DNA of 64,000 bases, from positions 62,001-126,000 of the forward strand of contig NZ_JAEMHK010000011.1 of assembly GCF_016458235.1 (NCBI RefSeq), read 5' to 3'. The position numbers and the translations under genes are program-made. Source of the DNA: Geomonas propionica. GTDB taxonomy: Bacteria > Desulfobacterota > Desulfuromonadia > Geobacterales > Geobacteraceae. The notes beneath the pieces are model-generated. The model had not been told where the DNA came from. It did not search any database and saw nothing but the letters and a program-made list of their open reading frames with translations. Positions 25,659-34,301 of the stretch are shown one piece after another. Position 1 is the stretch's first letter. Each line of letters opens with the position of its first letter.

Positions 25659-26816
25659 ATGGCCAATACACCATTGACAGTCGAGCTCTCCGACCAGTGG
25701 GAGGCAACCGTCTACCGGCAGTGGTCCTTCTCCGCCGAACTCGTTACCCGCTGGAACGGCCTGGCGTCGGCCTATGGAGATGCGGGGGTCTTCCTGACCC
25801 ATGGCGCCTTCACCTGCTGGTGGGATTCCTTTGGAGGCGCTGCGGAGCCCCTGGTCACGGTAATCCGCCACGCGGGGGAGGTCAGGGGGATCTTCCCGTG
25901 CCAGTTGGCGCCGGGTAAAAGCTCTCGCCGGGAACTGGGCATCCGGTCCCTTACCAACAGCGAGAGCCACTGCTTCGACTTTCTGGTGGAGGAACAGGGG
26001 CGCCGGGAGACCCTTTCCCGATTTCTCAGCACCGCCCAGAGGCTCTTCCCGGGGAAGGGCATCACCATCGACAAGATGCCGGAGGGTGGCCCGAACACGC
26101 AGCTCTTTCTGGAAGTTCTGGCGGCGAGAAGGGGATGCTTTTACGACAGCTTCACCCCCTGCGCCCCCTGGCTGCAGGTCCCCTCCTGCGCAAGCGAGCT
26201 TTCAGGGCGGCTTTCCGGGAGGCTGCAAAAAACGCTGCGGCAAAGCCGCAAGAGAGCGCAGAGGGAAGGGCACCTCTCCCTGCAGGTGGTTACCGGGAGC
26301 GACTGCCTCGACGCGGTCCTTTCCGAGGTATTCGACGCCGAGTACCGAAGCTGGAAGGGGAGGGCAGGCACTGCCGTAAAGTGCAGGGAAGACGCCGACT
26401 CCTTCTATCGCGCCCTCGCCCGCCAGGCGATGCAAGAGCAGGCGCTGCTTCTGTTCCTGCTGAGGCTTGACGACCGGGTGACGGCGGCCTGCTTCTGCCT
26501 CGCGCGGGGGAAAACCCTTTTCGTGCTGAAGACCGGCTACGACGAAGGGTACCGCCACCTGACCCCGGGGATCCTGCTTCTTGAGGAGGTGCTCAGCTAT
26601 TGTCGGGACCAGGGGGGCTTCGCCCTCTGCGATCTGCGCGGGGTCTGCGAGCCCTGGAAGATGGAGTGGACCGACAAGACCGGTTCCAGCGGCGTGATCA
26701 GAGTCTTTCCGGCTTCTGTGGCCGGGACGCTTGAGTACCTCACCAGCTACGGCTGGAAACTGTACCTGAAAAGATTCCGCGTGGTGCGCTACTGTCTGGA
26801 ACGCTTCAGGCAGTAG
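25659..26816 (+). CDS. GNAT/FemAB-fold acyltransferase, second copy
   Basis: This 385-residue protein resembles the acyltransferase at 24014 in domain plan but is not a close duplicate. The N-terminal half has 'FLTHGAFTCWWDSFGG', matching the first gene's W-rich block. The acyltransferase domain contains 'KTLRQSRKRAQREGHLSLQ', 'DAEYRSWKG' and 'LFVLKTGYDEGYRHLTPGIL', then 'FALCDLRGVCEPWKMEWTD', the degenerate form of the final 'D-x-G-x3-YK' motif. It probably adds an acyl or aminoacyl group to a surface glycan. The frame is open from 25614, overlapping the previous gene, but ATG 25659 fits the family better. Confidence 0.8.
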   Translation: MANTPLTVELSDQWEATVYRQWSFSAELVTRWNGLASAYGDAGVFLTHGAFTCWWDSFGGAAEPLVTVIRHAGEVRGIFPCQLAPGKSSRRELGIRSLTNSESHCFDFLVEEQGRRETLSRFLSTAQRLFPGKGITIDKMPEGGPNTQLFLEVLAARRGCFYDSFTPCAPWLQVPSCASELSGRLSGRLQKTLRQSRKRAQREGHLSLQVVTGSDCLDAVLSEVFDAEYRSWKGRAGTAVKCREDADSFYRALARQAMQEQALLLFLLRLDDRVTAACFCLARGKTLFVLKTGYDEGYRHLTPGILLLEEVLSYCRDQGGFALCDLRGVCEPWKMEWTDKTGSSGVIRVFPASVAGTLEYLTSYGWKLYLKRFRVVRYCLERFRQ

Positions 26817-26912
26817 CGGTCCGCGTTGATAACCCTGCAGGTGACACATACCACCACTTTTTCCTGATTGTTGCCTCAATTGCTGCGGCACCCCGTCTGG
26901 GAGGTGAAGGTC

Positions 26913-28007
26913 ATGTTTCTGGTCGTTACCATCGATACCGAAGAGGATAACTGGGGGCAGTACACCGACAGGAGCTATTCCTTAAAAAACCTGCTAAAGC
27001 TCCATGAGCTCCAGACGTTGTTCGACCGTTACGGGGTTCGGCCGACTTACCTGATCAACTACCCGGTCGCTACCGACCCGCTTGCCATCGAACTGTTCTC
27101 CCACTTCCTTGCCAAGGACAGCTGCGAGATCGGCATGCACTGCCATCCCTGGAACACCCCCCCCTATGAGGAGTCGCTCTGCTCCTTCAACAGCATGCTG
27201 TGCAACCTTCCGGAGGAGCTGCAGTACCGCAAGCTGAAGACACTCAGAGACGCCATCCGGGATAATTTCGGGGTCACCCCTGTCTCGTTCCGCGCCGGCC
27301 GGTGGGCCTTCGGCAGTTCCACGGCCCGGTCGATCCAAAAGCTCGGCCTGAAGATAGACACCTCGGTCACCTCCTATACCGACTGGGGGGGCAACGGGGT
27401 GGACTACTCCGCTGTGCCTCCGCGTCCTTACCGCTTTTCCTCGGAAAACATCCTGGCATCGGACGACAGTGGTGAACTCCTGCAGTACCCTGCCTCGGTG
27501 GGGTTTCTGCAGCCCCACTTCGACATCTGTAGCCGTGCCCATGAACTGCTGAGGAAAAATCCCCTAAAGCAGATGAGGCTTTGCGGTTTGCTGGACCGGC
27601 TCCGGCTCCTGAACAAAGTGGCACTCTCCCCCGAGACCGCGTCCGGCAAGTCGATGGTCAATTTGGCCAAGCGCTTCGAGCGCCTGGGCATAAACTACCT
27701 GAACCTCTTCTTTCATTCTAATTCCCTCGTCAAGGGACTTTCCCCCTTCAACAGAAGCGACGCCGACACCCGCAGGTTCTTCGAGAGCCTTGAGCAGTTC
27801 CTTCATTACGCCCGGGAAAGGGGAATGGAGCGCTCGGTGCTCAAGGAGGTTCGCCTGGGGGATTTCTGCCCCTGTGGCAGGGAACTGCAGAGCCCCGATC
27901 GCTGTTGCGGCGCCTCCCGCCTCCCGCCGCAGGTGAGCCGCGCGGGTGTCTTCGATGCTGAGGCCCGGCGGGCGCGAGCCGCGGGTTTCTTACAGCCCAG
28001 GGCGTAG
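26913..28007 (+). CDS. Polysaccharide deacetylase family protein
   Basis: This 364-residue protein has a NodB-type deacetylase fold. The catalytic motif starts at once: 'FLVVTIDTEEDNWGQY', in which the first Asp is the base and the second acidic residue binds metal. Metal-binding histidines follow in 'EIGMHCHPWNTPP'. A further conserved block is 'SFRAGRWAFGSSTARSIQKL'. These enzymes remove N- or O-acetyl groups from sugar polymers. ATG 26913 follows GGGAGGTGAAGG; the longer frame from 26868 is unlikely. The C-terminal 60 residues are Arg/Pro/Cys-rich and lie outside the fold. Last gene of the forward run. Confidence 0.86.
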   Translation: MFLVVTIDTEEDNWGQYTDRSYSLKNLLKLHELQTLFDRYGVRPTYLINYPVATDPLAIELFSHFLAKDSCEIGMHCHPWNTPPYEESLCSFNSMLCNLPEELQYRKLKTLRDAIRDNFGVTPVSFRAGRWAFGSSTARSIQKLGLKIDTSVTSYTDWGGNGVDYSAVPPRPYRFSSENILASDDSGELLQYPASVGFLQPHFDICSRAHELLRKNPLKQMRLCGLLDRLRLLNKVALSPETASGKSMVNLAKRFERLGINYLNLFFHSNSLVKGLSPFNRSDADTRRFFESLEQFLHYARERGMERSVLKEVRLGDFCPCGRELQSPDRCCGASRLPPQVSRAGVFDAEARRARAAGFLQPRA

Positions 28008-28021
28008 CCGGCAGAGGGGGG

Positions 28022-28043
28022 CGCCCCCAGGGGACTGGGGGCG
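28022..28043. terminator. Hairpin between convergent genes
   Basis: CGCCCCCAG (28022-28030) pairs with CTGGGGGCG (28035-28043) around the GNRA-like loop GGGA. It lies 15 bases after the deacetylase stop and faces the second PEP-CTERM gene. There is no strong T run. Confidence 0.62.
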
Positions 28044-28120
28044 GGGAGTCTTACAGTGGTCGCAAGGACAGGACAGCCACCGCCGAACCGGCGTTACCTG
28101 TCGTGACCGGCGGGAAATGC

Positions 28121-28882
28121 TCAGGCGCTTTTTCTGCGCTTGGCGCAGACTGCCAGGGAAAAAAAGCCTGCCCCGAGAAGGACCAGGGTTCCGGGCTCGG
28201 GAACGGGCGCCACCGACTCCACCATCAGGACCAGGTCGTTGTAGTCGCTGTCGCCACCGCCAAAGGTGTCCTCGAAGCCAAGCACGTACTCGTTTTGCAG
28301 CCAGGGAGTGTAGGTGGAACTGCCGGGGAGCCTCACCTGTCCCCCCTGGCTGGCATAGGCGACCATGTGGTCAAAACCGTCAACGTTGTTCGAGGTGTCG
28401 CTGTAGAAGGTCTCGCTGCCGTTGTCCAAGTAGAAGCCGAAGGTCCCCGAGCCGAAGCTGTAGTTTGCGAAGCTCTGCTCGGTGTAGTTGGCGACGGTGA
28501 GCCTTAAGTTCTCATCGAAGCTAAAGCCCACTTTGGTTCCCTCGCCGGCGTAGCCGTTGAAAAGCGGGGCCTTGTTACCTTTGTTGCTCGCGTCGTATAT
28601 GCCGAAGCTGTTGATGGAGCTGTTGCCGGCGATCTCCAGGATCATGGTTGCCGATGAACTCCCGGTTCCCCCGGTGGTCCAGAGGGCGTCACCCGGATCC
28701 CGGAAGAAATCCTCGAAGGCGTTAACGCGGCTCGTGCCTCCTTCGGTGATGCCGTCGAGTATCTGCTGCATGTTCCACTCCGAACCGTTTCCGCCGCCTG
28801 ATTGGGCGACGGTTGTCGCCATCGCATTGGCCGTGGACAGAAACAGCGCGGTTCCTGTCAGTATGACTGCTACTCGTTTCAT
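28121..28882 (-). CDS. PEP-CTERM protein with DUF4114-like domain
   Basis: This 253-residue exported protein has a signal peptide (RVAVILTGTALFLSTANAMA). The C-terminus carries the sorting signal 'VPEP' (about 227), the hydrophobic stretch 'GTLVLLGAGFFSLAVC' and the basic end AKRRKSA. Before it stands 'YVLGFEDTFGGGDSDYNDLV', the Asp-rich calcium-binding-like signature of DUF4114, common in PEP-CTERM and adhesin proteins. Repeated 'Y..SFGSGTFGFYLDNG' strands suggest a beta-sandwich. It is probably anchored or released at the cell surface by exosortase A. A sigma-54 promoter lies at 28925. Confidence 0.92.
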   Translation of the reverse strand: MKRVAVILTGTALFLSTANAMATTVAQSGGGNGSEWNMQQILDGITEGGTSRVNAFEDFFRDPGDALWTTGGTGSSSATMILEIAGNSSINSFGIYDASNKGNKAPLFNGYAGEGTKVGFSFDENLRLTVANYTEQSFANYSFGSGTFGFYLDNGSETFYSDTSNNVDGFDHMVAYASQGGQVRLPGSSTYTPWLQNEYVLGFEDTFGGGDSDYNDLVLMVESVAPVPEPGTLVLLGAGFFSLAVCAKRRKSA

Positions 28883-28924
28883 TTAACTCCCCCTTTTCAA
28901 AAAAATTAAACAGCGCTAATTTTT

Positions 28925-28940
28925 AGCAACGACCGTGCCA
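28925..28940 (-). promoter_or_regulatory. Sigma-54 (-24/-12) promoter of second PEP-CTERM gene
   Basis: On the minus strand TGGCAC-N5-TTGCT reads from 28940 to 28925, again an exact consensus with correct GG-N10-GC spacing. It lies about 43 bases upstream of the ATG. With the one at 22909, both PEP-CTERM substrates in the window share the same promoter class. Confidence 0.88.
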
Positions 28941-29347
28941 CCCAGCAGCCGGCGGGATATGCTCCCGTTTTGTCGCACTTTCCCGTGTCGCCGCCTTGGG
29001 GGGGGCTGTCCCGGGTGTAATGAATCCCGACAGATGCGCCCCTCCCCTTCCAAAATCAGGGCCGTTGATGTGTAAATATTTAATAGAATTAATTTGCAAA
29101 AACAAATGACAATGTGTTACTTTTGGGTCCGCTGCTACTCAGCAGTCTTTGAATGTCCTGAATGTGGAAGCCATGAACTGCCCATCATGTCGTCAGTTAC
29201 AAGACATTCACCGCTTTACTGCCTGTCATTTAATTTTCTTGTACTGTCTTGATATTGCCGCATTCGGTGTTAAATTTTCCGACAATAGCGTTAATGTTCT
29301 AGGCCTCACTGTGCGGTACCGCTTTGCTGACGGGGGGAGGTTTTACT
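28941..29347 (+). promoter_or_regulatory. Leader region of the XrtA core operon, possible sigma-70 promoter
   Basis: This 407-base stretch has no gene. A candidate promoter is TTGATA (29249-29254), 16 bases, TAAATT (29271-29276), about 70 bases before the PrsT start. An AT-rich block lies at 29073-29110. No -24/-12 element with the correct spacing is seen on the plus strand, so if the core operon is sigma-54 controlled the site is not here. An inverted CTGCTA-CTCAGCAG element is near 29132-29145. Confidence 0.4.
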
Positions 29348-31990
29348 GTGAGAATACTGCCCTTACTCTTGATAGTGCTCCTGGCCTGCACGGCCTGCGG
29401 CAGCAAGACCAAGGAAAATCTCTATGACGAGGGGATGAAGCAGATTGAAGCCGCAAACCCCTCTGCCGCTGTGGTCTATTTCAAGAACGCCCTGGAGAAG
29501 GATGCCAACTTCTTCGAGGCGCGTTTTCAGTTGGCCAAGGCGTACGCTGCGATGGGCAAGGCGGAGCAGGCCGAGAAGGAGTTCAACAAGGTTCTCGCCC
29601 AGAACCCCTCCCGGGACGACGTGCTTTTGGAACTGGCGAAGATCAGCAACGCCGGCGGCAAGTGGGATCGTGCCCGCGAACTGGCAGGGCAGTACCTTTC
29701 CCGGCACCCGGACAGCCCCGAGGGGCTAGAGGTGACCGGGGTATCCTATGCCCTTAACAAGAAACACGGCGAGGCACTCTCCTACCTGACCCGATCCCTG
29801 CAGGCGGACCCAAAACGCGGTTCGGTGAAGTTGGAGCTTGCGGCGCTCCATATCTCCATGGGAAACGTCGAGCAGGCCAGAGGAGTTTTAGGCGAGTTGC
29901 TCAACGCCGATCCCCGCAACTTCAAGGCGCACTACATGCTGGCGTCATTGGAACTTGCGGCCGGGGCGAGGGACCGGGCCGTGGCGATCTACAAGAAGAT
30001 CCTGCAACTGGACCAGAATCAGGTAGCGGCGCGCTTCAAGCTCGCCAGCCTGATGCTGGAGAAAAAGGATCCGGACCAGGCGGAGGCCGCAGCCGACCAA
30101 CTGATCAAGGAACATCCCAAGAGGGGTGAGGGCTACCTTCTAAAAGGGATGGTCGCCTACTACAGGAAAAACTACGCGGAGGCCATAACCCAGCTGCAGC
30201 AGTCGATCAAACTGGGACCGACTCTCGAGGGGTACCACTTCCTCGGCATGAGTTATTGCGGTAAGGGGGAGCTGGAAACGGCCCTGAGCCAGTTCCGGAT
30301 CATACTGGACCGGGTTCCCGACTCGCGCCGGGAGCGGCTCATGACCGCCCAGATACTGCTAGCCCAAAAACGGGTCGACGACGCGGTAAGCGAGGTCAAG
30401 AAGGTCATCGCCGTAAACGACGAGGATGCCACGGCCCACTACATCCTGGGGAACGCCTACCTCGTGCAGGGGCAGTTCGACGAGGGTATGCGGGAACTCG
30501 ACCGCGCCACGAGGCTCGACCCGAAACTGGTCAACGCCCACCTGAAGAAGGGTGCGTTCTATTTCAGCAGGGGGAGAGAAGCCGAAGGGGAGGGTGAGCT
30601 GGTCACCGCGGTGAAGGCAGCGCCGGACGTGCTGAAAAGCAGGCTGCTGCTCGCCTCCCGCTACAAGAGGCAGGGGAAAAACGAGAAGGCTGTCGCGCTG
30701 CTAAAGGCCGGCCTTAACGGCTCCAGGGGGGATGCACCTCTTTACAACGCGCTGGCCGCGCTCAAGTTTCTATCCGGAGACGAGGCCGCGGCGCTTGGCA
30801 GCCTGGAGGCGGCCAAGCGGGCCGATCCTCTATTCGCAGCAAGCTACCAAAAGCTCGCCGCCTACTACGCGGCCCGCGCCGATTACCCCAGGGCGCTGGC
30901 CGAACTGGCCGCCCTGCACGCGAAGGTCCCGGCAGACGTCGCTGCCCTTTTGGGGCTCGCCTCTCTAAGCGAGATCGCCGGCCGCGAATCTGATGCCCTT
31001 AGCTATTACGAGAAGGCGCGGCAGACGGGGGCCATGAACGGCTACCTGGCCCTGGCCGCCTACCACCAGAAGAAGAAGGCTCCGCAAAAGGCGCTCGATG
31101 TGCTGGACGAGGCGGTGAAAAACGACCCGCGCAATCCCGTGCCGCTTGAGGCGAAGGGGCGCCTCCTGGTGGCGCAGAAGAATTACAAGCAGGCGCTCAA
31201 GGCCTATGACGAGCTCACATCCCTGAACCCTGACCGGGGGGCTTTGCTCAAAGTCGGGTGCTACCTCGCCATGAAACAGGGTGACAAGGCTGTGGAGCAG
31301 GCCAAGCGGCTGATCACGAGCCGCCCCTCCTCGGTGCAGGGGTACCTTCTCCTGGCCAACGTCTACCAGGGGGCGGGGGACACGGCCTCCGCCATCGCCC
31401 AGGCGAACCAGGCCATCCGCATCGATGGCAAAAGCGCCGAGGCGCGCGTACTTCTGGGAGAGCTGTACCGTGCCAAAAAAGACAACGCACAGGCCATGGC
31501 CGCCTTCCAGGGCGCGCTCAAGGCGCAGCCGGACTCCCTGGCCGCCAGGTTCGCGCTGGCTACCCATTTGGAGGGGACCGGGAAGAAGCAGGAGGCCGCC
31601 TCGATGTACCGCGGCATTCTCGCCCTCAACGGCAGCTACGTCCCGGCTCTCAACAACCTTGCCTACCTGAGCGCCGACGGCTACGGGAAAAAGGAGGACG
31701 CCCTGAGGCTCGCCATCAGCGCCTACCGGCTGGAGCCGGGGAACCCGAGCATCACCGACACGGTCGGCTACGCGCTTTACAAAAACGGGCGTAATCAGGA
31801 CGCGGTCAAGCTCCTGGAACGGGCGGCGACCCTTCTTCCCGGCAACCCCACCGTCCGCTACCATCTCGGGCTTGCCTACCACCAGGCGGGGGACAAGGTT
31901 CGTTCACAAAAGGCCCTGCAGGATTGCCTGGCGCTGGGGGAGTCCCCCGACAGCGGAGCGGCAAGGACGCTGCTTGCTCAGCTGAAATAG
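29348..31990 (+). CDS. prsT: PrsT, TPR-repeat lipoprotein of the PEP-CTERM/XrtA system
   Basis: This 880-residue protein is almost wholly built of tetratricopeptide repeats (about 20). The start is a GTG at 29348 with GGGGGGAGG seven bases upstream; the ATG at 29324 lies before that ribosome site. The signal (RILPLLLIVLLACTAC) has a lipobox ending in Cys, so it is a lipoprotein. The first repeat 'NPSAAVVYFKNALEKDANFF' followed by 'EARFQLAKAYAAMGKAEQAE' matches my memory of PrsT, a marker of exosortase-A exopolysaccharide loci. It probably scaffolds polymer assembly or export in the periplasm. First gene of the core operon. Confidence 0.9.
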   Translation: MRILPLLLIVLLACTACGSKTKENLYDEGMKQIEAANPSAAVVYFKNALEKDANFFEARFQLAKAYAAMGKAEQAEKEFNKVLAQNPSRDDVLLELAKISNAGGKWDRARELAGQYLSRHPDSPEGLEVTGVSYALNKKHGEALSYLTRSLQADPKRGSVKLELAALHISMGNVEQARGVLGELLNADPRNFKAHYMLASLELAAGARDRAVAIYKKILQLDQNQVAARFKLASLMLEKKDPDQAEAAADQLIKEHPKRGEGYLLKGMVAYYRKNYAEAITQLQQSIKLGPTLEGYHFLGMSYCGKGELETALSQFRIILDRVPDSRRERLMTAQILLAQKRVDDAVSEVKKVIAVNDEDATAHYILGNAYLVQGQFDEGMRELDRATRLDPKLVNAHLKKGAFYFSRGREAEGEGELVTAVKAAPDVLKSRLLLASRYKRQGKNEKAVALLKAGLNGSRGDAPLYNALAALKFLSGDEAAALGSLEAAKRADPLFAASYQKLAAYYAARADYPRALAELAALHAKVPADVAALLGLASLSEIAGRESDALSYYEKARQTGAMNGYLALAAYHQKKKAPQKALDVLDEAVKNDPRNPVPLEAKGRLLVAQKNYKQALKAYDELTSLNPDRGALLKVGCYLAMKQGDKAVEQAKRLITSRPSSVQGYLLLANVYQGAGDTASAIAQANQAIRIDGKSAEARVLLGELYRAKKDNAQAMAAFQGALKAQPDSLAARFALATHLEGTGKKQEAASMYRGILALNGSYVPALNNLAYLSADGYGKKEDALRLAISAYRLEPGNPSITDTVGYALYKNGRNQDAVKLLERAATLLPGNPTVRYHLGLAYHQAGDKVRSQKALQDCLALGESPDSGAARTLLAQLK

Positions 31991-32049
31991 GCGCCGGCCG
32001 CGGGGAAAGCCGCTCGCTTCGCGCTAAACGGAAAACACCGACATTCATT

Positions 32050-33432
32050 ATGGATCTGCGAGTGCCAGTTTATATTTTTACCGACGCCGTGCTGGCCCTG
32101 GTCTCCCTGGTCCTGGCAGCCGGGGTCCGTTTCGGCGGTTTTTCCCCGCGCAAGGGGTGGGATCTGGACCACTGGGCGAAGGCGGCAGCCATCTTCGTGG
32201 CGGTGAGCATCTTCTCGTCGTACCTGATGGAGGTCTACACCCTGCCAAGGGACAGCCGCAAGCGTGACATACTGGCCACCTGCGTGCAGGGGGGGTGCGC
32301 CGCCTTCTTCTTCCTGTCCGTGGTGTACTACCTCGCCCCGGATCTCATGCTGGGGCGGGGGGTCCTCTTTTTCGCGCTCGGCTTTTTCATCGTGTTCCAG
32401 TTTTCCTGGTATGCGCTCTCCGGCATCGGCGCCCGCAGGGTCCCCTTCTCACGGCGCGTCCTCATCCTTGGGACTGGTGACGTCGCCTGCCAGCTTGGCG
32501 GGCTTGTTACTTCGCAACGGGGGGCCTTCACCTTGGCCGGTTACCTCGACTGCGGGCAGGGGCACCTTCCGACCGAGACCGTGCACCAGCAGGAGCTTTT
32601 CGGTTCCCAGATCGTGCCGTGGCACGGGGACCTGCTGCAGACCGCGCGCGAGCACAAGGCCTGCGCCATCGTGGTGGCGCTGGCCGAGAGAAGGGGGGTG
32701 CTGCCGCTGCAGGAGATGATGCGCTGCAAGCTGAACGGGCTGGAGGTGCTGGATGCCCCCACGTTCTACGAGATGGTGCAGGGGAAGCTCCTTCTGGAGG
32801 AGATGACCCCCTCCTGGATCATATTTTCCAGAGGGTTTCACAGGACCGCGTTCGCCAAGGTGTACAAGCGCATCCTCGACGTCATCCTCTCCCTGGTTGG
32901 CCTTCTGGTGGTGGCCCCTTTTTTTCCGCTCATCGCCCTGGCCATCAAGCTGGATTCCCCGGGGCCGCTCTTTTTCAAGCAGCAGCGGGTGGGGATGGGT
33001 GAGAAGCCGTTCATCCTCTACAAGTTCCGGTCCATGTGCCAGGACGCCGAGCGTGGTGGGGCAGTCTGGGCCGCCAAGAACGACGCGCGCATAACCCGGG
33101 TCGGGGCGATCCTCAGGAACTCCAGGATCGACGAGTTACCCCAGCTCTACAACGTCCTCAAGGGGGATATGAGTCTGATCGGCCCAAGACCCGAGCGTCC
33201 CGAGTTCGTGGAGGACCTGAAGAGGGACATCTACTACTACTCGAAACGGCACACCATAAAGCCGGGGCTTACCGGCTGGGCCCAGGTGCGCTACCCATAC
33301 GGCGCCACGGTGCAGGACGCCATAGAGAAACTGCGTTACGACCTTTACTACATCAAGAACCTCTCCTTTTTTCTGGACCTGCAGATCCTCTTCGAGACGG
33401 TGAAGGTGGTCCTGTTCGGAAGGGGGAGGTAG
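32050..33432 (+). CDS. Exopolysaccharide initiating sugar-phosphate transferase (EpsB-like, XrtA-associated)
   Basis: This 460-residue polyprenyl glycosylphosphotransferase loads the first sugar phosphate onto undecaprenyl phosphate. Residues about 1-110 hold four to five membrane helices. A middle cytoplasmic domain includes 'RRVLILGTGDVACQLGG'. The C-terminal bacterial sugar transferase domain begins at 'KRILDVILSLVGLLVV' and has 'PLFFKQQRVGMGEKPFILYK', 'KFRSM', 'RIDELPQLYNVLKGDMSLIG' and 'GPRPERPEFV', all standard. Start at ATG 32050 trims a non-conserved N-terminal extension of the frame; the ribosome site is weak. Confidence 0.93.
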   Translation: MDLRVPVYIFTDAVLALVSLVLAAGVRFGGFSPRKGWDLDHWAKAAAIFVAVSIFSSYLMEVYTLPRDSRKRDILATCVQGGCAAFFFLSVVYYLAPDLMLGRGVLFFALGFFIVFQFSWYALSGIGARRVPFSRRVLILGTGDVACQLGGLVTSQRGAFTLAGYLDCGQGHLPTETVHQQELFGSQIVPWHGDLLQTAREHKACAIVVALAERRGVLPLQEMMRCKLNGLEVLDAPTFYEMVQGKLLLEEMTPSWIIFSRGFHRTAFAKVYKRILDVILSLVGLLVVAPFFPLIALAIKLDSPGPLFFKQQRVGMGEKPFILYKFRSMCQDAERGGAVWAAKNDARITRVGAILRNSRIDELPQLYNVLKGDMSLIGPRPERPEFVEDLKRDIYYYSKRHTIKPGLTGWAQVRYPYGATVQDAIEKLRYDLYYIKNLSFFLDLQILFETVKVVLFGRGR

Positions 33433-33477
33433 CGGAGACCTCGGGGCGGCACGGCTGCCCTGCCGATGGAGGAAGCC

Positions 33478-34281
33478 ATGAAACTGCGAGTACTGCTTTT
33501 GTCCGTGCTTTTGTTCTGCGCCCCCCTTTGGGCGCACGGCGCCGACTACGTGATCGGGGAGGGGGACAGCCTCGACATCTCGGTGTGGGGTGTGAAGGAA
33601 CTGAACTTCCCGGTCAAGGTGCGCCCCGACGGCAAGATCACGGTCCCCGGGCTTGGGGAGGTGGTGGCCAGCGGTTCCACCCCGAGCCAGCTCCAGGTGC
33701 ACCTGGGCGTGAGGCTGAAGGAGCTGGTCAAGAACCCCATCGTCACAGTGACGGTCCGTGAGATCACCAACTCGAAGGTCTACATCTTCGGCTCCGGTGT
33801 GAAGGCCGCGGTCGTCGACCTCTCCCGGCGCACCACGCTCCTGCAGCTTCTGTGCATGCTTCCGGAGGTGAAGACGGCGGACCTGGCCAACGCCTACCTG
33901 TTGCGGACGGGTGGGAGGGTGAAGACGGACCTGCACCGCCTCTTCATAAAAGGGGACATGAGTCAGGACCTCGTGCTCGAGTCCAACGACTCCATCTTCA
34001 TCCCGCTTCTCGTGGACCGCAGCGTCTACGTTCTGGGCGCGGTGAACCTCCCCAAGGCGATTGAGTACCGTGAGGGGATGAAGGTGATGGAGGCGATCCT
34101 TGAGGCTGGTGGGTTCAGCAAGTTCGCCGACCAAAACGACGTGGTGGTGCGCAGGAAGGACGGGGACAAGGCGCAGGCGCTCGAGGTGAAGGCGAAGAAG
34201 CTGTTCAAGGAGGGGGACCTGTCCCAGAACATCGAACTGAAGGCCGGTGACTACGTTCTGGTCAAAGAAGCCTTCTTCTAG
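33478..34281 (+). CDS. Polysaccharide export protein (Wza/EpsA-type, XrtA-associated)
   Basis: This 267-residue outer-membrane or periplasmic export factor has a signal peptide ending APLWAHGADY. It begins with the polysaccharide export domain 'YVIGEGDSLDISVWGVKELN', then 'VKVRPDGKITVPGLGEVVAS'. SLBB-like repeats follow: 'KVYIFGSGVKAAVVDLSRRT' and 'SVYVLGAVNLPKAIEYREGM'. A lipobox is not seen. The ATG at 33478 has GGAGG upstream; the ORF from 33466 overlaps that site. It lies 45 bases after the sugar transferase and 20 before the chain-length gene. Confidence 0.92.
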   Translation: MKLRVLLLSVLLFCAPLWAHGADYVIGEGDSLDISVWGVKELNFPVKVRPDGKITVPGLGEVVASGSTPSQLQVHLGVRLKELVKNPIVTVTVREITNSKVYIFGSGVKAAVVDLSRRTTLLQLLCMLPEVKTADLANAYLLRTGGRVKTDLHRLFIKGDMSQDLVLESNDSIFIPLLVDRSVYVLGAVNLPKAIEYREGMKVMEAILEAGGFSKFADQNDVVVRRKDGDKAQALEVKAKKLFKEGDLSQNIELKAGDYVLVKEAFF

Positions 34282-34301
34282 AAGACGCGAGGGGGTGCGC
34301 C

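Noticed and set aside
29290-29345. Possible sigma-54 promoter before PrsT (GG...GC near 29302 and 29316)
   Set aside because: The GG to GC distance is 9 bases in both cases; sigma-54 requires 10, and the surrounding bases do not fit the consensus.
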